60,520 nucleotides of DNA. Origin: Paracoccus sp. MKU1. Lineage in GTDB: Bacteria > Pseudomonadota > Alphaproteobacteria > Rhodobacterales > Rhodobacteraceae. A program made the position numbers and the translations under genes. Position 1 is the first letter of the stretch, and every line of letters begins with the position of its first letter. The notes under the pieces are model-generated. The model saw only the letters and a program-made list of their open reading frames with translations, made no database searches and was not told the DNA's origin. The DNA lies in assembly GCF_001447385.1 (NCBI RefSeq), contig NZ_LLWQ01000202.1, positions 1 to 60,520 of the forward strand. The letters run 5' to 3'. This document shows positions 45,239 through 56,301 of the stretch, one piece after another.

Positions 45239-48200
45239 ATGCGGATCGAACGGCGCTTCACTACGGCCGAGAGCGGGGCTTACGGCGCGCTTTCCTTTAC
45301 CACCACCACCAGCGAGATCCGCAACCCCGACGGCAAGATCGTCTTTCGCAACGAGGCGGTGGAGGTGCCGCAGGGCTGGAGCCAGGTGGCCTCGGACGTG
45401 ATCGCCCAGAAATACTTCCGCAAGGCCGGCGTGCCGGCGCGGCTGAAGCGGGTCAAGGAAAAGGGTGTGCCGGAATTCCTGTGGCGCTCGGTCCCCGACG
45501 AGGAGGCGCTGGCGAAGCTGCCCGAGGAGGCGCGCTATGGCGGCGAGACCTCGGCGCGCCAGGTCTTTGACCGGCTGGCCGGCGCCTGGGCCTATTGGGG
45601 CTGGAAGGGCGGGTATTTTTCCAACGAAGAAGACGCCCGCGCCTATTACGACGAGATGCGCTTCATGCTGGCGGCGCAGATGGGGGCGCCGAACAGCCCG
45701 CAATGGTTCAATACCGGGCTGCACTGGGCCTATGGCATCGACGGGCCGTCGCAGGGCCATTTCTATGTCGATTACAAGACGGGCAAGCTGGTCAAGTCGG
45801 ACAGCGCCTATGAGCATCCGCAGCCGCATGCCTGCTTCATCCAGTCGGTCAGCGACGACCTGGTGAACGAGGGCGGCATCATGGACCTGTGGGTCCGCGA
45901 GGCGCGGCTTTTCAAATACGGCTCGGGCACGGGCACCAATTTTTCGTCCCTTCGAGGGGAGGGCGAGAAACTGTCGGGCGGCGGGAAATCTTCGGGGCTC
46001 ATGGGCTTCCTGAAGATAGGAGACCGCGCAGCCGGCGCGATCAAATCGGGCGGAACGACCCGGCGCGCGGCAAAGATGGTGATCTGCGACATGGATCACC
46101 CCGACATCGAGCAGTTCATCAACTGGAAGGTCATCGAGGAGCAGAAGGTCGCCTCTCTGGTGGCTGGCTCCAAGATGCACGAGCGCAAGCTCAACGAGAT
46201 CTTCGCCGCGATCCGGGACTGGGACGGCAGCATCGAGGATGCCACCGACCCCGGCCGGAACGCGGCGTTGAAATCGGCGATCCGCTCGGCCAAGCGCGTG
46301 ATGATCCCGGAGACCTATATCAACCGGGTTCTTCAATATGCCCGTCAGGGCTTTGATTCGATTGAGTTCCCGACCTATGATACCGATTGGGACTCGGAAG
46401 CCTATGTCTCGGTCTCGGGGCAGAATTCCAACAACTCGGTCCGCGTGACGGATGCCTTCCTGCGCGCGGTCCGCGACGATCTGCCCTGGGAGCTGGTGCG
46501 CCGCACCGACGGCAAGGTGGCCAAGACCGTCTCGGCGCGCGCGCTCTGGGACCAGATCGGCCATGCCGCCTGGGCCTGCGCCGATCCGGGTATCCAGTTC
46601 CACGACACCATCAACGCCTGGCATACCTGCCCGGAGGACGGGTCGATCCGGGCCTCGAACCCGTGCAGCGAATACATGTTCCTGGACGACACGGCCTGCA
46701 ACCTGGCCTCGATGAACCTGCTGACCTTCTGGGACGGCAAGGAATTCGACGCCGACGGCTATGTCCATGCCAGCCGGCTCTGGACCGTCACGCTGGAGAT
46801 CTCGGTGCTGATGGCACAGTTCCCCAGCAAGGAGATCGCGCAGCGCAGCTACGACTTCCGCACGCTGGGCCTGGGCTATGCCAATATCGGCGGCCTCTTG
46901 ATGAACATGGGCCTGGGCTATGACAGCGAGCAGGGCCGGGCGCTGTGCGGGGCGCTGAGCGCGATCATGACCGGCGTGGCCTATGCCACCTCGGCCGAGA
47001 TGGCGGCGGAACTGGGGCCGTTCCCCGGCTACAAGAAGAACGCCCGCCACATGCTGCGGGTGATCCGCAACCACCGGGCGGCGGCGTATGGTACCGGCGC
47101 CTATGATGGGGTCAACGTCCGCCCCGTCGAACTCGACGCCGCGAATTGCCCCGATCCGCGTCTGGTGGCCCTGGCGCAGGGCGCCTGGGACGAGGCGCTG
47201 ACCCTGGGCGAGGAGCACGGCTATCGCAACGCCCAGGCCACGGTGATCGCGCCGACCGGCACCATCGGGCTGGTGATGGATTGCGACACCACCGGCATCG
47301 AGCCCGATTTCGCGCTGGTGAAGTTCAAGAAGCTGGCCGGCGGCGGCTATTTCAAGATCATCAACCGCTCGGTCCCGGCGGCGCTGGAGACGCTGGGCTA
47401 TGGCTCGGCGCAGATCGAGGAGATCATCGCCTATGCCGTGGGTCATGCCAGCCTTGGCAATTGCCCCGGCATCAACCATGCCAGCCTGATCGGCCACGGC
47501 TTCGGTCCGCGCGAGCTGGAAAAGATCGACGCGGCGCTGGCCTCGGCCTTCGACATCCGCTTCGTCTTCAACCAGTGGACGCTGGGCGAGGCCTTCTGCC
47601 GCGAGACCCTGGGCATCCCGGCCGAAAAGCTGAACGACCCGACCTTCGACCTGCTGCGGCACCTGGGCTTCACCCGGGCGCAGATCGAGGCGGCCAACGA
47701 CCATGTCTGCGGCACCATGACGCTGGAGGGCGCGCCGCATCTGAAGCCCGAGCATTACCCGGTCTTCGACTGCGCCAATGCCTGCGGCAAGAAGGGCAGG
47801 CGCTACCTGTCGGTGGACAGCCATATCCGCATGATGGCGGCTGCGCAGAGCTTCATCTCGGGGGCGATCTCCAAGACCATCAACATGCCGAACTCGGCCT
47901 CCATCGCCGATGCGCTGGCCGCCTATGAGCTGAGCTGGTCGCTGGGCATCAAGGCCAATGCGCTTTACCGTGACGGCTCGAAACTGTCGCAGCCGCTGGC
48001 CTCGGCGCTGGTCGAGGATGACGAGGAGGCCGAGGAGATCCTGGCCACCGGCAATGTGCAGGAAAAGGTCGCGGTCATCGCCGAGAAGGTGGTCGAGAAG
48101 ATCATCGTCAAGGAGGCGGTGCGCAGCCATCGCGAAAAGCTGCCGCAGCGCCGCAAGGGCTATACCCAGAAGGCGATCATCGGCGGGCACAAGGTCTATC

Positions 48201-48859
48201 TGCGCACCGGCGAATATGACGACGGCAAGCTGGGCGAGATCTTCATCGACATGCACAAGGAAGGCGCGGGCTTCCGGGCGATGATGAACAATTTCGCCAT
48301 CGCCGTGTCGGTGGGCCTGCAATACGGCGTGCCGCTGGAGGAATTCGTCGATGCCTTCACCTTCACCCGGTTCGAGCCGGCGGGCATGGTGCAGGGCAAT
48401 GACAGCATCAAGAACGCGACCTCGATCCTCGACTATGTGTTCCGCGAACTGGCGGTGTCCTATCTGGATCGCACCGACCTCGCGCATGTGAAACCGCAGG
48501 GTGCGCGCTTCGACGATCTGGGCGGCGGCGAGGCCGAGAGCCAGCCCAATGTCGCCCCGGTCAGCGAGGGCGCCTCGCGCTCGCTGGAGATGCTCAAGCA
48601 GATCAGTTCGACCGGCTATCTGAGGAAGCGCCTGCCGCAGGATCTGGTGGCGCTGCAATCCGGCGTCTCGGTCGCGGCGGTCTCGACCGCCGATGGCGCA
48701 ACGGCGGCGGTCGGCGTCGTTACCATGGATGCGCGCGCCAAGGCCCGGATGCAGGGCTATGAGGGCGATCCCTGCGGCGACTGCGGCAATTACACGCTGG
48801 TGCGCAACGGCACCTGCATGAAGTGCAACACCTGCGGCGCGACCAGCGGTTGCAGCTAA
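45239..48859 (+). CDS. nrdJ: vitamin B12-dependent ribonucleotide reductase
   Basis: This 1206-residue class II RNR reduces ribonucleotides using adenosylcobalamin, without oxygen dependence. Visible elements are [21 protein letters not shown], the NPCSEYMF motif with the active-site cysteine, PTGTIG, and a C-terminal redox tail with cysteine pairs ([20 protein letters not shown]). The start at 45239 is the family opening MRIERRFTT; upstream in-frame sequence is not conserved. It is a stand-alone gene with a long upstream spacer. Confidence 0.96.
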   Translation: MRIERRFTTAESGAYGALSFTTTTSEIRNPDGKIVFRNEAVEVPQGWSQVASDVIAQKYFRKAGVPARLKRVKEKGVPEFLWRSVPDEEALAKLPEEARYGGETSARQVFDRLAGAWAYWGWKGGYFSNEEDARAYYDEMRFMLAAQMGAPNSPQWFNTGLHWAYGIDGPSQGHFYVDYKTGKLVKSDSAYEHPQPHACFIQSVSDDLVNEGGIMDLWVREARLFKYGSGTGTNFSSLRGEGEKLSGGGKSSGLMGFLKIGDRAAGAIKSGGTTRRAAKMVICDMDHPDIEQFINWKVIEEQKVASLVAGSKMHERKLNEIFAAIRDWDGSIEDATDPGRNAALKSAIRSAKRVMIPETYINRVLQYARQGFDSIEFPTYDTDWDSEAYVSVSGQNSNNSVRVTDAFLRAVRDDLPWELVRRTDGKVAKTVSARALWDQIGHAAWACADPGIQFHDTINAWHTCPEDGSIRASNPCSEYMFLDDTACNLASMNLLTFWDGKEFDADGYVHASRLWTVTLEISVLMAQFPSKEIAQRSYDFRTLGLGYANIGGLLMNMGLGYDSEQGRALCGALSAIMTGVAYATSAEMAAELGPFPGYKKNARHMLRVIRNHRAAAYGTGAYDGVNVRPVELDAANCPDPRLVALAQGAWDEALTLGEEHGYRNAQATVIAPTGTIGLVMDCDTTGIEPDFALVKFKKLAGGGYFKIINRSVPAALETLGYGSAQIEEIIAYAVGHASLGNCPGINHASLIGHGFGPRELEKIDAALASAFDIRFVFNQWTLGEAFCRETLGIPAEKLNDPTFDLLRHLGFTRAQIEAANDHVCGTMTLEGAPHLKPEHYPVFDCANACGKKGRRYLSVDSHIRMMAAAQSFISGAISKTINMPNSASIADALAAYELSWSLGIKANALYRDGSKLSQPLASALVEDDEEAEEILATGNVQEKVAVIAEKVVEKIIVKEAVRSHREKLPQRRKGYTQKAIIGGHKVYLRTGEYDDGKLGEIFIDMHKEGAGFRAMMNNFAIAVSVGLQYGVPLEEFVDAFTFTRFEPAGMVQGNDSIKNATSILDYVFRELAVSYLDRTDLAHVKPQGARFDDLGGGEAESQPNVAPVSEGASRSLEMLKQISSTGYLRKRLPQDLVALQSGVSVAAVSTADGATAAVGVVTMDARAKARMQGYEGDPCGDCGNYTLVRNGTCMKCNTCGATSGCS

Positions 48860-48921
48860 GGGCGATCCGGGTCCGGGCGCCGCGCGCGGCCGGACCTTCC
48901 CGGAAAGAACAGGGGCAAGAC

Positions 48922-49173
48922 ATGGAACTGATCGTCGGCAACAGGCGCATCACCGCCGCCGCCATCCATCCGATTCCGGGCGGGATCGAGGCCGAGCTAC
49001 GGGGCGAAGCGGTCCTGCCCTTGCTTGACGAAGCCTTTCAGGGCACGGGCCGGATCGAGATCCTGGGCGGCGGGATGGACCGCCGGCCGATGGATGTGGC
49101 GGGCATCGAGATGCGCGGCGCCTCGACCCTGGTCACGCTGCTTTGCGCGGGTGAGGCAGCGCGGCTGCACTGA
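48922..49173 (+). CDS. conserved-looking small protein of unknown function
   Basis: This 83-residue protein starts MELIVGNRRIT after GGGGCAAGAC and ends at a TGA. It is mixed beta-strand/helix (IEAELRGEAVLPLLDEAFQGTGRIEILGGG). It has no signal or transmembrane segment and no motif I recognise. It lies 62 bases after nrdJ on the same strand and may be cotranscribed, although a GGTCCGG/CCGGACC hairpin (48870-48896) separates them. Codon use looks like that of its neighbours. Confidence 0.55.
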   Translation: MELIVGNRRITAAAIHPIPGGIEAELRGEAVLPLLDEAFQGTGRIEILGGGMDRRPMDVAGIEMRGASTLVTLLCAGEAARLH

Positions 49174-49385
49174 AGATCATCGCTGCGATGAAACCTGTTC
49201 CGCGTCCCCAGGGCCGCGGAACTTTTTATGGTCCGGCACTTATGCCCGGCATTGCCTGCAAGTCACGATCAGTTCATCCTTTGCGAGCGTGGTTCATTTG
49301 CAACGGGCTCGAAAATCCCCTTGAACATGAGCATATTGCCAGGAGGCCGGGTAGCGCCGCCCCGGCATGGAAGGAGATAATCCAG

Positions 49386-50930
49386 ATGAACAGACCCTCT
49401 TGCCGCCACTTCCTGACCGCCTCGGGCCTTGCATTGCTCATGGCGCTGACGCCGGCCTTCGCGCAAGAGCCGACCACGCCCGACGCCGAGGCCGCGCAGG
49501 AAGCCGCGAACAACAACCAGCCGCTGACCGCGCCCGACAGCCAGGCCCGCCAGCAGCAGGTCATGCCGGAAAGCTTTGCCGATCTGGTCGAAAAGGTCAG
49601 CCCTGCCGTCGTCAACATCACCACCACCTCGACGGTTTCGACGCCGCTGGTGCGCGGGCCGCAATTGCCCGAGGGCAGCCCGTTCAGCGACCTGTTCCGC
49701 GAGTTCGGCTTTCCCGGCTTCCCGCCGGGCGAGGGCAATCCCTTCCAGCGCGGGCCGCAGCCCGAGCAACGCTCGAACGCGTTGGGATCGGGCTTCGTGA
49801 TCTCGCCCGAGGGGCTGATCGTGACCAACAATCACGTTATCGACGGTGCCGATTCGATCGAGATCGAGTTCTTTTCCGGCCAGCGGTTGCCGGCCAAGGT
49901 GATCGGCAAGGACGACAAGACCGACATCGCCGTGCTCAAGGTGGAAAGCAAGGATCCCTTGCCCTTCGTCAAGTTCGGCGACAGCGACAGGGCGCGGGTC
50001 GGCGACTGGGTGCTGGCGCTCGGCAACCCTCTGGGGCAGGGCTTCTCCGCCTCGACCGGGATCGTCTCGGCGCGCAACCGGGCGCTTTCGGGCACCTATG
50101 ACGATTTCATCCAGACCGACGCGGCGATCAACCGGGGCAACTCCGGCGGGCCTCTGTTCAATATGGACGGCGAAGTGATCGGGGTGAACACAGCGATCCT
50201 GTCGCCGAATGGCGGCTCGATCGGCATCGGCTTCTCGATGGCCTCGAACGTGGTCAGCAAGGTCGTCGAGCAACTCGAGGAATATGGCGAGACCCGGCGC
50301 GGCTGGCTGGGCGTCAAGATCCAGCCGGTGACGGACGACATCGCCGAATCGCTGGGCCTGGCCGAGGCCAAGGGGGCCATGGTCACCGATGTGCCGGCCG
50401 GCCCGGCCGCCGATGCCGGGATGAAGGCGGGCGACGTCATCACCAGCTTTGCCGGCGGCACGGTCGAGGATCCACGCGATCTGGTGCGCCGGGTGGCCGA
50501 TGCGCCGGTGGGCGAGGCGGTCGAGGTTGTGGTCCAGCGCGACGGCAAGCCAGTCGAGCTGAAGGTGACGTTGGGCCGGCGCGAACTGGCCGAGGGCACC
50601 GGCAGCGGCAAGGTGGACAGCGCCGAGGAGACGGCAAGCGACCTGATGGGCATGACCCTGGCGCCGCTGACGCCGGAAATCGCTGCCGAGCTGGGCGTCT
50701 CGCGCGATATGCAGGGGCTGGTGGTGCAGTCGGTCGACCCAAGCGGCGCCGCGGCGGACAAGGGACTGGCCGCGGGCGATGTCATCACCGAGGCCGGCCA
50801 GCAGCCGGTCGCCACGCTGGCCGATCTGGAAACCCGCATCAAGGAGGCGCGCGATGCCGGCCGCAAGTCCATCCTGGTCATGGTGCGCCGTGCGGGTGAG
50901 CCGCGCTTTGTCGCCCTGCCCGTGGGGTGA
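49386..50930 (+). CDS. degP: DegP/Do-type periplasmic serine protease
   Basis: This 514-residue HtrA protease has a signal peptide ending at about ALTPAFA-Q (residue 26/27). The protease domain carries H150 (VTNNHV), D180 (DDKTDIAV) and S253 (RGNSGGP). Two PDZ domains follow (about 310-400 and 420-514), with RGWLGVKIQPV and VDPSGAAADKGLAAGDVI. It degrades or refolds damaged periplasmic proteins. The start at 49386 follows AAGGAG and gives the usual signal peptide. GGAACTT at 49218 resembles a stress sigma -35, but a matching -10 was not found. Confidence 0.95.
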   Translation: MNRPSCRHFLTASGLALLMALTPAFAQEPTTPDAEAAQEAANNNQPLTAPDSQARQQQVMPESFADLVEKVSPAVVNITTTSTVSTPLVRGPQLPEGSPFSDLFREFGFPGFPPGEGNPFQRGPQPEQRSNALGSGFVISPEGLIVTNNHVIDGADSIEIEFFSGQRLPAKVIGKDDKTDIAVLKVESKDPLPFVKFGDSDRARVGDWVLALGNPLGQGFSASTGIVSARNRALSGTYDDFIQTDAAINRGNSGGPLFNMDGEVIGVNTAILSPNGGSIGIGFSMASNVVSKVVEQLEEYGETRRGWLGVKIQPVTDDIAESLGLAEAKGAMVTDVPAGPAADAGMKAGDVITSFAGGTVEDPRDLVRRVADAPVGEAVEVVVQRDGKPVELKVTLGRRELAEGTGSGKVDSAEETASDLMGMTLAPLTPEIAAELGVSRDMQGLVVQSVDPSGAAADKGLAAGDVITEAGQQPVATLADLETRIKEARDAGRKSILVMVRRAGEPRFVALPVG

Positions 50931-50935
50931 ACGCA

Positions 50936-50963
50936 TGAAAAAGGGCCGGGGATGACCCGGCCC
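50936..50963 (-). terminator. rho-independent terminator of the IalB-like gene
   Basis: On the minus strand GGGCCGGG, loop TCATC, CCCGGCCC form an 8-bp stem, followed by TTTTTCAT. It is about 45 bases downstream of the IalB-like stop. Confidence 0.75.
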
Positions 50964-50972
50964 GAGCGGTTC

Positions 50973-50996
50973 GGGGCGCCCCTTGGGCGCCCCTTT
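50973..50996 (+). terminator. rho-independent terminator of degP
   Basis: GGGGCGCCC (50973-50981), loop CTT, GGGCGCCCC (50985-50993) and a short TTT tract. It lies 43 bases after the degP stop, beside the oppositely oriented terminator. Confidence 0.7.
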
Positions 50997-51005
50997 CCTA
51001 TTGGC

Positions 51006-51773
51006 TTATTGCTGGGGTGCCTCGGCCGGCGCAGCAGCGGGCGCGGGCGTACCGGCCGGGGCCGGTGCGGCGGCGATATCCTTGTTCGCCTCGACCAGCG
51101 CGTTCATGCCGGCGGTGAAGCCGCTCAGCGACAGCGGCAGCTTGACCATCTGTTCCTCCGGCGCACCGAAGGGCAGCAGCGACACGGTCGCGGCCTTGCC
51201 GCGCTTCAGCGGGCCAAGGTCGGCCTCGGCCATGCCGATGCGCGAGACGCAGCCGACCTGGGCGCAAAGCAGGAAGGGATAGCGCGATGCCTTGCCCGAA
51301 TCGACCTGAAGGCCGAGACCGGCCTGAAGATCGGTTTCGAGCGGCGCGATGAAGGTGATGACGGCCTGGACATTGCCGGTCATCGGGATGACCGAAGTCT
51401 CGGCCACCGGCGAATCGTTCTGGTCCCTGAGAAGCTGGTAGAGTTCGCAGGGATCCTTGCCGTCCTCGGTCTTCATGCAGCGCAGCGTCCAGTCGCCATG
51501 GGTCGATCTGGCATAGGGCTGGCCGACCTTCGGCTCGCCATTTTCGGCGGCCTGGCCTTCCGGCGCGGCATCGGCGGCGGGGGTTTCGGCTGCCGCTTCG
51601 GCGGCAGGGGCCTCGGCCGCAGGCGTTTCGGTTGCGGGCGCTTCGGCCGCGGGGGCCTCGGCGGCGGGCTGGGCCGGGGTCTCGGTGCTCGCGTCTTGCG
51701 CCATCACGCCGGAGGCGGTGCCTGCCAGCGTAAAGAGGGCGGCAACCAGTGCCGCGGATGTCCTGTTGACCAT
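51006..51773 (-). CDS. IalB-like secreted protein with Ala/Pro/Glu-rich N terminus
   Basis: This 255-residue protein has a signal peptide (AALVAALFTLAGTASGVMA, about residues 6-25) and a low-complexity stretch of repeats such as PAAEAPAAEAPATETP (about 30-75). The C-terminal domain (about 80-225) resembles the invasion-associated locus B family: THGDWTLRCMKTEDGKDPCELYQLL and LLCAQVGCVSRIGM, with two cysteine pairs likely disulfide-bonded in the periplasm. A second A/P-rich tail follows. The start at 51773 gives a normal signal peptide. The role outside pathogens is unknown. Confidence 0.85.
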   Translation of the reverse strand: MVNRTSAALVAALFTLAGTASGVMAQDASTETPAQPAAEAPAAEAPATETPAAEAPAAEAAAETPAADAAPEGQAAENGEPKVGQPYARSTHGDWTLRCMKTEDGKDPCELYQLLRDQNDSPVAETSVIPMTGNVQAVITFIAPLETDLQAGLGLQVDSGKASRYPFLLCAQVGCVSRIGMAEADLGPLKRGKAATVSLLPFGAPEEQMVKLPLSLSGFTAGMNALVEANKDIAAAPAPAGTPAPAAAPAEAPQQ

Positions 51774-51917
51774 GTTCTCTTCCTTTGGTCCATGCATCGG
51801 CCCCGGTCCTAACATGGGCGTCGCGCCTTGTCAGGGCGGATCGCATCGCGCGACGTCACCTTTGCGTTGGCGACGGCAAACCCATTCGGGAGAGGGAGTC
51901 ACAGGCCGGAAATGCGA

Positions 51918-51950
51918 GGATCCGGGGCGCAAGACCGCTGCCCCGGATCC
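51918..51950. repeat. 11-bp perfect inverted repeat upstream of ialB-like gene
   Basis: GGATCCGGGGC (51918-51928) pairs with GCCCCGGATCC (51940-51950) over an 11-base loop. It has no T-tract on either side, so it is not a classical terminator. It may be a 5' leader structure or an operator about 145 bases upstream of the IalB-like gene. Confidence 0.6.
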
Positions 51951-52097
51951 CCACGGCTTACCTTCCCTGCCGGACTGGCCGGTCATCATTGCGCCGAAGG
52001 CTAGATGCAGCGAGCGAAGCCGTCAACTGTCCTAAACGTCAATTATGACATCGGCGCGACGCCTTAACGAACCGCCCGAACGGAAGGCAACTCGTGC

Positions 52098-52192
52098 AAA
52101 AAATGCCGCGCCCGAAGGCGCGGCAGTCCAACAGGGAGGAAGCCGGCCATCCGCCGATGCGGGGTCCGGCACGGTATAGACTGGCACAAAAT
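52098..52192 (-). ncRNA. candidate small RNA with CCUCC motif
   Basis: On the minus strand a strong terminator, GCCGCGCC-TTCG-GGCGCGGC followed by ATTTTTT (52098-52124), ends a transcript with no gene of that strand upstream of it. Ahead of it are an exposed CCTCC (52135-52139), a two-part hairpin (52142-52170, GCCGG/CCGGC with inner CCGC/GCGG), and a possible closing stem CAGTC/GACTG (52179-52183 with 52124-52128). The anti-Shine-Dalgarno tract recalls alphaproteobacterial sRNAs. The 5' end is uncertain; a plausible -10 is near 52,205. Confidence 0.5.
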
Positions 52193-52255
52193 CCTTGCGG
52201 TTGTATTCTCCTTTCGTCCAAGCCTTGCGCTTTTTTGCCGATCCGTGGAGGAAAT

Positions 52256-53813
<1,558 letters not shown>

Positions 53814-53827
<14 letters not shown>

Positions 53828-54146
53828 CCGGGTTCGGAACCGGCCGGGGCATCGCCGCGGCGGTCTCGGCCAGGATCGCGATCAGCAGCATGATGTGGCG
53901 GTGCATGTCGTAGCCGGCCACCCCTTCGCGTCGGACCAGATCGAGTTGCTCCTCCTCGGCCAGTAGCCGGGCCAGCGCCAGACCGGCCGGCGGGGGTATG
54001 TCGCATTTCAGCACCCGGCGCAGGTCGCGCCGCCGGTTCCAGCCGGCCAGCCCCGCCCTGGCCGCCTGCACCAGCAGGCGCGGGCGACGCAGATGCGGGC
54101 GCGCCATGCGCGGTTGAAAGGCGATCACATTGCTCATCATCGTCAT
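53814..54146 (-). CDS. DUF6477-like small protein
   Basis: This 110-residue protein is rich in arginine and leucine, with LRRPRLLVQAARAGLAGWNRRRDLRRVL (a basic helix with a conserved RPRLL core) and a C-terminal HRHIMLLIAILAETA. It fits the small Rhodobacteraceae DUF6477 family from pattern memory. Two starts are possible: 54146 or 54137. It is divergent from the DUF6456 gene, which often lies beside it. Confidence 0.6.
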
Positions 54147-54363
54147 GGCGGTTTCCTCTGCCGGTCGAATCCAGGGAAATTATTCGCAACCTAAACGTGT
54201 GTTGCGCCGCAGCCTCGAGCTGCGCGCGCCGCGGCAAGGAATCTTTAGGAATTCTTAGCAAATATTGCTGCATCTCGACTTGATCCTGTGTCGCTGGACA
54301 GGGACGAGAAACAACCCATGGGCGAGTATCTGCCCGCTCGTCGCAGGAAGCGAAGGAATGACC

Positions 54364-55539
54364 ATGACGATTTTGACGGGAGATTTCGCCCCGGACACCC
54401 TGATTGCCGCCCTGCCGGCCGGCATCGAGTCCAAGGATTGCAATCCGCCCGAACCCGCGCTTGTCCAGCAGGCCGAGGACAGCGATCTGAAGCTCTACCT
54501 TCGCCACGTCGAAGGCGGCGAAACCATCCGCTCGCTGGCGCGCGAGGCGGGCTGCCATGCCTCGACCATCCTGCGCCGCATCCGCCGCTTCGAGGCGCGC
54601 CGCGACGATCCGCTGGTGGACCGCGCCGTCGAGCGGGCGGCGGACAGGGGTAAGGGTGCGGTCCCGGTCGCGCCGGGCCAGACGGGCATGAAGCAGATCA
54701 CCCGCATCCTGCGGCGCCTGGCCGAACCGGGCGCCCAGCTGGTCGTGGCCGATGGCATGGACAAGGCCATCGTCGTGCGCGACGACATCCGCACCGCGAT
54801 CCTGGATCGTGAACTGGCCGAGCATATGGCGATCCGCGCCTGGGTGCAGTTGCTGGGCCAGGGCCGGCTCAGCCGCTATGCGATCTCGGGCCAGGGACGC
54901 GAGGCGCTGCGGGCGCTGCTGGCGGCCCGGCGCGGCAGCGCCCTGCCGCAGCGCGAGGATTTCGTGCTGGCCGCCCCGGTCACCCCCCAGTCCGAAGGTT
55001 GCGCCGAAGATGCCGCCGGCTTCAGCCATGCCGACCGGCACCGGCAATGGGACGAGTGCGAGATCGCCGATCCCGAGGACGGCCGCCGCCGCCGCGCCCG
55101 GGTCAACATCGCCGAAAGCCCGCTGCTGATGCTGGCGCGGCGCCGCGAGCCGGACGGGCGGCCCTTTCTGGCGCCGGAACTGGTCGCGGCCGGCGAACGG
55201 CTGCGCGAGGATTTCGAACTGGCGCAGATGGGGCCGCGCATCACCCAGAACTGGGACCGCTTCCTGACCGCCGGCATCGATGTCTCGCGCGTGTCCACCG
55301 GCCATGGCGGCGGCTCCGAGGGCGCGCGCAACCGGGTCGCCGCCGCGCTGCGCGAGCTTGGCCCCGGCATGGGCGACCTGTGCCTGCGGGTCTGCTGCTT
55401 TCTGGAGGGCATCGAGATGACCGAGCGCCGGCTGGGCTGGTCGGCCCGCTCGGGCAAGATCGTGCTGCGGCTGGGTCTGATGCGGCTGGAGCGTCACTAC
55501 CGCGAGACCTACGGCTCGGGCGCGCCGCTGATCGGCTGA
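54364..55539 (+). CDS. DUF6456-like helix-turn-helix protein
   Basis: This 391-residue protein has a helix-turn-helix near residues 40-80 (YLRHVEGGETIRSLAREAGC, then STILRRIRRFEARR). A conserved C-terminal domain follows (about 250-391) with NIAESPLLMLARRR, RFLTAGIDVSR and LGWSARSGKIVLRLGL, typical of DUF6456 in alphaproteobacteria. Two ATGs, 54358 and 54364, both have a plausible ribosome site; the second was chosen. It is probably a transcription factor of unknown target. A bidirectional terminator follows. Confidence 0.75.
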   Translation: MTILTGDFAPDTLIAALPAGIESKDCNPPEPALVQQAEDSDLKLYLRHVEGGETIRSLAREAGCHASTILRRIRRFEARRDDPLVDRAVERAADRGKGAVPVAPGQTGMKQITRILRRLAEPGAQLVVADGMDKAIVVRDDIRTAILDRELAEHMAIRAWVQLLGQGRLSRYAISGQGREALRALLAARRGSALPQREDFVLAAPVTPQSEGCAEDAAGFSHADRHRQWDECEIADPEDGRRRRARVNIAESPLLMLARRREPDGRPFLAPELVAAGERLREDFELAQMGPRITQNWDRFLTAGIDVSRVSTGHGGGSEGARNRVAAALRELGPGMGDLCLRVCCFLEGIEMTERRLGWSARSGKIVLRLGLMRLERHYRETYGSGAPLIG

Positions 55540-55558
55540 CCTGCCGGTCAGGGCCATG

Positions 55559-55585
55559 AAAAAGGGCGCCGCAGCGGCGCCCTTT
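55559..55585. terminator. bidirectional terminator
   Basis: GGGCGCCGC (55564-55572), A, GCGGCGCCC (55574-55582), flanked by AAAAA on the left and TTT on the right. It separates the convergent DUF6456-like and peroxiredoxin genes and can end both. Confidence 0.85.
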
Positions 55586-55609
55586 CGCGTTTCCGACCGC
55601 CGGTCCCGA

Positions 55610-56158
55610 TCAGGCCGCGGCCTTGGCGGGATTGGCGCGCAGCCAGTCCAGAACCGTTTCCGGCGCGCTGGCGCCATAGGGATCCTCGGGGCAATCGTCG
55701 CAGCGGCCGGGTTCCTCGAACCAGGCTTCGATGCGGCCATCGTTGACGATGGCGGCATAGCGCCAGCTGCGGGCGCCAAAGCCCAGGTTGTCCTTGCGCA
55801 CCAGCATGCCGGCCTTTTCGGTGAACTCGCCCGAGCCGTCCGGGATCACCTGGACGTTCTTCAGGCCCTGCGCCTTGGCCCATTGGTTCATCACGAAACT
55901 GTCGTTGACCGACAGGCAATAGATCGCGTCGATGCCCAGCTCGGCCATCTCGGCGGCGGCCTTTTCGAAGCCCGGCAGCTGGTAGGTCGAGCAAGTGGGC
56001 GTGAAGGCGCCGGGCAGCGAGAACAGCACCGCGCGCTTGCCCTTGAAGTAATCGGCGGTGGTCATCGCCTGCCAGCGATAGGGGTTGGGGCCGCCCACGG
56101 CTTCGTCGCGCACACGGGTCTGGAAGGTCACTTCGGGAAGCAGATCGCCTTGTTTCAT
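55610..56158 (-). CDS. Prx5-type peroxiredoxin
   Basis: This 182-residue peroxiredoxin has the active site PGAFTPTCSTYQLPGF with the peroxidatic cysteine (about residue 56), typical of the Prx5/AhpE-like group. A second cysteine pair (GRCDDCPE) near the C terminus could act in resolution. The start at 56158 (MKQGDLLPEVTF) matches family openings; an upstream ATG at 56176 would add six residues and also has a ribosome site. It probably detoxifies peroxides in the cytoplasm. Confidence 0.93.
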   Translation of the reverse strand: MKQGDLLPEVTFQTRVRDEAVGGPNPYRWQAMTTADYFKGKRAVLFSLPGAFTPTCSTYQLPGFEKAAAEMAELGIDAIYCLSVNDSFVMNQWAKAQGLKNVQVIPDGSGEFTEKAGMLVRKDNLGFGARSWRYAAIVNDGRIEAWFEEPGRCDDCPEDPYGASAPETVLDWLRANPAKAAA

Positions 56159-56301
56159 CTCTCGTCCTTTCGTCATCCGCTCCTCCCTTTCGGTCGATGC
56201 TGCGGCGCGGCATCGGCGGCGCATAGATGCACCCTGCATTGGCGTTGATCAAGACCCGAAAAACCCGTAAGTTCGGCTGACTCCCAGCAAAGGATGCCGA
56301 T

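Noticed and set aside
44966..48658. A 1230-residue minus-strand open frame covering nrdJ
   Set aside because: It is antisense to a highly conserved enzyme, has no family motifs and is rich in H, R, D and Q as expected from reading high-GC codons backwards.
49218..49260. Stress sigma promoter for degP from GGAACTT
   Set aside because: The -35-like word is exact, but no matching -10 was found at the right distance.
52182..52198. Sigma-54 promoter look-alike TGGCAC...TTGC upstream of the DUF853 gene
   Set aside because: The GG and GC elements are separated by 12 bases instead of 10, so it does not fit the sigma-54 spacing.
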